Assembly: GCF_023078275.1 (NCBI RefSeq)
Contig: NC_062978.1
Coordinates: forward strand, 19,615,883-19,679,882
Direction of reading: 5' to 3'
Source: Leguminivora glycinivorella
Lineage: Eukaryota; Arthropoda; Insecta; Lepidoptera; Tortricidae
Length of the DNA: 64,000 nucleotides
The notes under the pieces are model-generated. The model searched no databases, was not told where the DNA came from, and saw only the letters and a list, made by a program, of their open reading frames with translations. The stretch's first letter is position 1. Every line of letters begins with the position of its first letter. The position numbers were made by a program, and so were the translations under genes. Shown one piece after another: positions 58,384-64,000 of this stretch.

Positions 58384-58573
58384 CATACTATCCATACTAA
58401 TATTATAAATGGGAAAGTTTGTGTGTCTGTTTGTTTGTCCGTCTTTCACGGCAAAACGGAGCGACGAATTGCAGACGTGACATGAAGTGGGGATAAATTG
58501 AAGGGTTGGAGAGTTACATAGGTTACTTTTTGTCTCTTTCTAGCGCGAGCGAAGCCGCGGGCAAAAACTAGTT
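58384..58573 (+). repeat. 'gcgggcaaaaactagt' dispersed repeat
   Basis: Full-length copy of the family at 44108, from tccatactaatattataaat to cgcgggcaaaaactagt. Confidence 0.85.
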
Positions 58574-59023
58574 CTACATAAATACGTAACGTCGTTCGAA
58601 ATCTCCAATAAATATTCAAAATATAGTAACTCTCAATTATTTTTCTTTTTTATTTGCATTTGTGTTCACACGTTACAATTTAAGAAACAAAACAAACATT
58701 TTTATTTGCATTAAGATATGCGCAGAACTTCGTAAATTTTGAAAGTAAAAGCTTCTCAATTCAAGCAAAATGCAACTCCAACCTAACAATGGTATAGCTC
58801 CAAATATCTTGATGGGAGAGAAACAGATGAAATCTTCAAAGTAACTGTGGTTTAATACAATCTGAGTGTTATATAGTTGTAACACTTGTTACCACATTCG
58901 TACGTGAGGCGTTTCAGGATTAAATGCTTGACTCGAATGGTAATTTTGCTTTCTTAACCGTAGAAGCGAAGTTATAATAAGATAGAATTAAGGAATGCGA
59001 TGAAATGTCAAATACAGAAGAAT
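58574..59023. other. No gene recognised
   Basis: No signature. Confidence 0.4.
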
Positions 59024-59285
59024 TTTAGACGACCGGTCTGGGCTAGCGCGTACCCTGCCTACTACCTCGCGGTTCCGGGTTCGAATCCCGGTAAGGGCAT
59101 TTATTTGTGTGATGATTACAGATATTTGTTCCTGAGTTATGGATGTTTTCTATGTACTCATATAAGTATTTTTATATTATATTTATCATTGTCTGAGTAC
59201 CTGCAACACAAGCCTTCTTGAGCTTACCGTGGGACTTAGTCAATCTGTGTAAGAATGTCTTATAATATTTATTTATTATTTATTT
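59024..59285 (+). mobile_element. tRNA-derived SINE, full length
   Basis: The head carries A-box-like ctgggctagcgcgtacc and a perfect B box ggttcgaatcc (59083-59093) within a strong T-arm (ccgggttcgaatcccgg). The body has gagttatggatgttttctatg, the tail part acaagccttcttgagcttac, and the 3' end an ATTTATTT repeat. This is the reference copy for the fragments at 244, 38507 and 55819. Confidence 0.8.
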
Positions 59286-59884
59286 TTGGGGAGATAAATA
59301 ATAATAATATGACGTTTCGTATTTATGTACGTGGGTAGTATAGCTTAGGGAACCGATTGAACTGGGTTTAATCCAGGTAAAGACATTTCGATGCATGGAT
59401 TATTGTTAAGGTAGATAGGCGGGTGGATGTCAAAGTTATGGAGACATTTTGCGATCTAGGTACCATTCGTGCGCGTCAGCTGCGTTCACTTTCAACGTTA
59501 CCACTGGTCGCATTCACACACGTTTATCTGTCCAAATCCAAACACAGTACACTCACAATGTTGCTACGTTTGTTCGATTTGGATTCCACTAGTTTTTCAA
59601 ACAAACTGATTTGACAAATTTAATTTTACAGATTTTTATTATACATGATAATTATCAGCTGGTAGATACTTTACGAGATAACTACCATTTCAGATATAAA
59701 TTCTACTGAAACTATTCAGCGAGCCGTTGCAAGCCACTTGACACAGTTTGCCATATTGTTGTAGGAGCGACAATAAAAACAGAAAGGCTCTCGGTTTATT
59801 TGTGATAATGAACTCTTGCGAGGGACTCGAGAGCTCCGGGAACTAGGAATTGTGGAAGCGCAGTATCCTTTTTAAATATAGTAA
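59286..59884. other. No gene recognised
   Basis: No signature. Confidence 0.4.
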
Positions 59885-60040
59885 AACATAACCCGGCAAC
59901 CTTCAAATCAAGAGTAAACAGGCATCTTCTGGGCGAGCTCACTCCATCGTAAGTCACGTATTTGCCTTTAGCTAGTCTGTGGCCAAGAGTAAGCCCATTT
60001 ATAATAAAAATAAAACTAAATGTATTTATTAACGTATGAT
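59885..60040 (+). mobile_element. LINE 3' end
   Basis: Reads PATFKSRVNRHLLGELTPS and a stop, then the 3' untranslated 'ctagtctgtggccaagagta' and agcccatttataat, matching 41985-42140 in inverse. The TFKSRVNRHL block is a usual C-terminus of Jockey-type polyproteins. Confidence 0.65.
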
Positions 60041-60268
60041 GCTTTGGTTATGTGTCAACTAAATAAATTGTAGCCCGATTCGACTTTAAGACATTGTGTG
60101 TTCTAGATACAATGCGATATAAGTAGATCGAAAATATCAGTTTCAAATGTTATGTTATTGTTTAAAGAAACATTCGAAATCAGACGTCATGATTGGGTCT
60201 GACTGACACTTAGATAATGCATCATTTTGGTAGGTATCATAATGCAAGTTTGAACTTAGCCTCCAGTT

Positions 60269-60690
60269 CTCTTCCAAGACAGAGGAAGCCAGTACAGCGG
60301 CGCCAGGCAGTTTAATACAAGCATCATTTTCATGTTGGTCAGTTTGAACTTTGCTTCCAGCCTCCAGTTTTTTTCGAGCAAGGCTGCTCGTCTTTGCTGG
60401 GACGGCCGTGTGGAGAGGTGGGAGAGGATCGTGCGGCCAAAAGAGCTTTCCTGTGGCGATCTACTGACAAACGGCCGACCGGAAGGCCCAGGTACCGATG
60501 GATCGATTCCAGTAAGACCTGTGTGACTTTAAAGTGGCAACAGATCGTATAGGACTGTACCGAATGGCGAAGTCTAGTGTCGGAGGCCAATATCCACTTC
60601 GGGTTGCTGAGCCAGTGCAGTAAGTAAGTACCTAAGTCTCTTCCAGCAAAGAAAGAGGAAGCCAGTACAGCGGCGCAAGGCAGTTTGATA
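60269..60690 (+). pseudogene. RTE-type LINE ORF C-terminal remnant
   Basis: In interrupted plus-strand frames the text gives TGRPRYRWIDSSKT, then TEWRSLVSEANIHFGLL and a stop at about 60625, the order seen at the C-terminus of RTE-type polyproteins after the reverse transcriptase. A direct repeat (gaggaagccagtacagcggc) flanks it at 60282 and 60656. Frameshifted and 5'-truncated. Confidence 0.6.
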
Positions 60691-60929
60691 CAATTTATGT
60701 GGCGCGATGCCGGAGCTAATTGGTCGTGAGGACGGTGTAACGCCGCCTTTTGATGCCCTCTCGTACCACGTGCTTTATTTTTATTTCCATCTTCATTTGA
60801 TTGCTGCCAAGGGTATGTCCAGTAGAGATGCGAAAATACAGCAACTATTCGGTATTCGGTTATTAGGTAATGAGAGTTCTAATTGTTGAACAAGCAACTG
60901 GCACCGTGGTTAAACAGGCCATAGTGGTG

Positions 60930-61060
60930 TTCGTTTTTTTTCACCTCACTAGCTCGGAAAGGACTTTTTTATTCTTTAAAAACAGATAGCAAAATCGCAT
61001 TTTATCCACAAGAGTGCAAAGAATATTTGAAATCCGAACGTGTCATTAGTTACTTTTTTA
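60930..61060 (+). repeat. 'attttatccacaagagtgc' dispersed repeat
   Basis: Contains aaacagatagcaaaatcgca and ttttatccacaagagtgcaa, as at 9110, 48960 (inverse) and 50630. Confidence 0.65.
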
Positions 61061-61429
61061 AATATAATTTCTTGTAAAGGCATGTCCCAGACAGGACAAT
61101 TTTCTCCCTGTGCTTAAATTGTCTTAACAAATCATGTGATGCGAACGTAAAAATAATTTCATATCGAATTGTATCCGACTAAAAACATAAAATTCAAACA
61201 ATTTTATAACATGATTTTACCATAAAACACTTGAAATCGTACAAGAAATTGTATTTTTGACTCTTCCATTGTACTTATTCAGAACGGCTTAAGTAACATT
61301 GCAATCTCAAAACGCGTGAAACGGAACGCACCCAAATAGATTTTCTTCTTGATTCTTAATTTGAAACTTTGTGGTGTCGGTCGGTGCATCGTGGAAATTG
61401 TAATAAACGCAAATTGACTTATTTCCAGT

Positions 61430-61725
61430 TGTTTTTATTGCGTGTTTCCTCGCTTTAGTGAGGTGAAAAGTTATGTGTTACACACGGGATGCAAAGTTAT
61501 TTTACCTCGTGTGTATTGCAACACTCTCTGCGCTCAGGATTCTATTTTTGAACTACTCGCTTCGCTCAGGATTCTATTTTCGAACCACTCGCTTCGCTCG
61601 TGGTTCAACCATAGAATCCATTCGCTAGCTCGTAGTTCAACCCTAGAATCCATTCGCTAGTTCGTGTTGCAATTCCACACTCGGTTAAAATACAACTTTG
61701 CTCCCTTGTATAACAAATAACTAGG
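61430..61725. repeat. Foldback-like repeat with 'ccactcgcttcgctcg' core
   Basis: The outer parts (gtgaggtgaaaagttatgtg ... atgcaaagttattttacc and aaaatacaactttgctccc ... taacaaataact) are imperfect inverse copies. The core has alternating direct and inverted forms of 'attctattttcgaaccactc' and 'gtggttcaaccatagaatcc'. Very common style in moth genomes. Non-coding. Confidence 0.7.
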
Positions 61726-62376
61726 TTTATAATTTTACATTATGAATTAAAACTATCTTTCCCCTCGTGTTTAAATTCGAATCCCTCTCTTCGAGACTGA
61801 ATCATAAAGTTTTTCGCTTCCTTCAGGATACAATAATATATAATTTTTCTCCCTTGTGACACAATCTATTTATATCTACACCGAATTAAAGTTAGAAATG
61901 CCGGCTTTGACTTGGATTCAAGTGCAAGGGTTCAAAGCTGGTAACTGTGTCAAAGTCCTCGCTTTGTGGCTGACAGTGGATACTTCTCTCGCTTACTTGA
62001 TTTTGATGTAATTTCACTATTTTGCTTCCAGCCTACATTTTATGAGTTTATTTTATTCTGAATACTTGGAGCATTCCATGGGCTGTCCCGTAAAAACGCA
62101 TTATGTTTTGTTTGTTGCGATTTTTATTTGCGGCGATTATTCTATTGTACTTACATACATCTGCACAATGCCTTAGAAAAAATCTTCTTACACCAGCCAA
62201 TTTTCAATTTTAACGGAACAACGGTAGACTATTTCATCAAATGCTCCATTAGACGGTAGGTACCTATTTCTTCTGATAGTGTGTATTCTGTTTATAAACA
62301 TAAATAAAGATTTTGACATACTAGTTACGTACTTATCTGATCTCACAACTTCAAAAGACATCTTGTCATCCACAAA
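61726..62376. other. No gene recognised
   Basis: No signature. Confidence 0.4.
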
Positions 62377-62626
62377 CATCCATACTAACTTACTTAATAT
62401 TATAAATGGGAAAGTGTGTGTTCCTGTTTGTTTGTCCGTCTTTCACGGCAAAACGGAGTGACGAAAGTGGAGATTTAAGTGGAGATAGTTGAAGGGATAG
62501 AGAGTGACATAGGCTAAAATTTGTCTCTTTCTATCTTCCCACTCCCCTAAAAGGGGGGGGTGAAAATTTGTATAGATCAATTCGCAATTTTCGAATTTAA
62601 CGAGAGCGACGCTGCGGGCAAAAGCA
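62377..62626 (+). repeat. 'gcgggcaaaagcagg' dispersed repeat, long copy
   Basis: Same family as 44108 but with an extra 'cctaaaagggggggg' block, as in the partial copy at 42445, so two subfamilies are present in the window. Confidence 0.75.
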
Positions 62627-64000
62627 GGACTAGCTTATGGTAAAATTTTTACCTGTTAACAAAATGAGAATAAATACTTAATGCTTATGAGAATCATGAG
62701 CTTAACCTTTATAGGTAAAAATAGAAAGATTCTCAGGATATATTTATGCGTGTAGGTGTATCTGAACGAGTACCTACGATGTATCGGGTCACACGTGCCG
62801 TCATTAAAAAACGTAAGTACAAAAGGACAGGAACGAAGAAGAATGTAGAGTGGCGTGCGATTTATATGTTCCGGGACGGCTGTTCATTACGCAAGGACAT
62901 TCACGGGCCGACTGGGACTGCGAAGACACGGAGTGATGCGTTTAGTAGCCGTCCTTTCTAGATGGAGGCATATTTTTAGCGCGGACAAAGTTTCTGGAAA
63001 ATATTGGAAATAGGTAATTGTTAAAATAACGTGATACCAAGTAAGGAATTTTTAATAAAAAAAATGTATTACGTACCATAATAAAATGATGCAGTGCCGC
63101 ATTTTGTAGATGTCTTTTCGAAAAAGAGTATATTGGTGCTGCCCTTTTACACATAAGCTCATTGATGCTTAATCACAAAGGTCAAAAAAGACGAGTGGCG
63201 TGGGTAACAATTTGAGGCGAAGCCGAACCTCCTTTAAACGCCTGTTGCATAAAATACTATAAATTAAGTGCTTTAATAGTAAGACGCCACGAGTAGATAT
63301 TTTTTGACTCAGTTAAACACCGTTGCATACAATACTTTTTCTACAACCATGCACTTAGTTTTTAATAGTTTACTTAAATAGCTTTCGTGAAATTCAGATC
63401 AGCTGCCCAAAGCCTTCCCGCGCACGCGTGCAGTATCGTTATAACAATGTGTTGCCATGGTTACAGAACAATGCGTTTTCAGTTTTTTCGATACTGGGCG
63501 CATGTGTGGAAAGCCAGCGGACGCTGGCTTTGGGAAATAGACTTTTATGTAGGGTTTCAAAGATCTATGCACGATCCTGTAAATGACGAATAACAGTTCG
63601 GGAGTAGAAAAAAATATTTTCTCGTCGTTACTTAGCGTGCGCAAGATGCGTGCCCGGGATCACAGAATATCATTACGAGTATTGCGTTTTTAGCTTTAGT
63701 TAAGTACTTCAAATTGAATGGGAAAATATACTGCGCATGTTAAGAAACATTTAGGATTCCAGACTGTACAAATTTGGAATTTATTACAATGTTCACCTGC
63801 CAATTTAATGTCATATTCTGTCACGCTCGCAGCAAAATCGAATTTCCGTCACTATTTTTAAACGGAAAAGTTATTTTTTTAGCTTATGAAATTACTATGA
63901 TCGCTGCTCACAATTTCAATACGCCCGTGAACAGCCTGCTTTTCGAAGTCAAATGGTTTTTGTTCGCGTTTAACAATATTTATTGTTTCTTTTTGCCCCG
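62627..64000. other. No gene recognised
   Basis: The short frames at 62746-62961 and 63387-63593 show no domain. No repeat ends identified up to the window edge. Confidence 0.4.

Noticed and set aside
59024..59100. tRNA gene
   Set aside because: Strong B box but no complementary acceptor stem, and it continues into a SINE body and tail. The same applies at 244 and 55730.

Overview
The window reads as a stretch of nuclear genome from a lepidopteran insect (moth or butterfly). It is AT-rich and gene-poor, and packed with repeats of types that are common in Lepidoptera: short repeats ending in 'gccgcgggcaaaagctagta', tRNA-derived SINEs, elements with 'ccggccaagtgcgagtcgg' ends, many foldback MITEs and 3' tails of non-LTR retrotransposons. 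It also carries a mariner, a hAT and a Ty3/gypsy element with insect-type features. Nothing suggests a bacterium, plasmid or virus genome. The species cannot be named from the sequence alone.

Only one host gene is well supported: an intronless, minus-strand gene at 19459-21357 for a divergent SLC6-family (neurotransmitter/amino-acid transporter-like) membrane protein. A second, partial host gene is suggested by a short first exon at 49951-49996 (signal peptide followed by a splice donor, with a TATA box upstream); its other exons were not found.

Layout. 1-1.2 kb: a cluster of short 'ctgcgcaagg' motifs split by a SINE. 1.3-2.6 kb: a nearly complete mariner with a heat-shock-like promoter and a frameshifted transposase. 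5.1-6.2 kb: an element holding a 121-bp tandem array. 7.3-8.0 kb: a 717-bp TG microsatellite. 8.3-16.7 kb: MITEs, a LINE remnant and two perfect hairpins. 17.3-18.3 kb: a hAT copy with a perfect 8-bp target duplication. 19.5-21.4 kb: the SLC6-like gene. 21.8-26.3 kb: a 4.5-kb non-coding element with 30-bp terminal inverted repeats (TIRs) and a 6-bp target duplication, itself host to smaller MITEs. 27.2-29.4 kb: a decayed transposon rich in 'cactttcgtg' motifs. 31.3-32.8 kb: a duplicated repeat. 34.7-37.2 kb: two tandem 1.1-kb microsatellite-rich units. 37-47 kb: many short repeats and non-autonomous transposons, including a second hAT. 48.4-49.5 kb: a 1.1-kb palindromic foldback element built of 91-bp subrepeats. 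51.0-52.8 kb: a truncated Ty3/gypsy element (LTR, primer site, gag, start of protease) with an unusual CHCC zinc finger. 53-64 kb: SINEs, LINE tails and long featureless AT-rich DNA.

The window is therefore mainly a record of mobile-element activity. Most elements are truncated or frameshifted and non-autonomous. Several boundary claims rest on paired TIRs and target-site duplications read directly from the sequence, and these are the strongest calls. Family names for the small repeats are mostly from recognition and are less certain.
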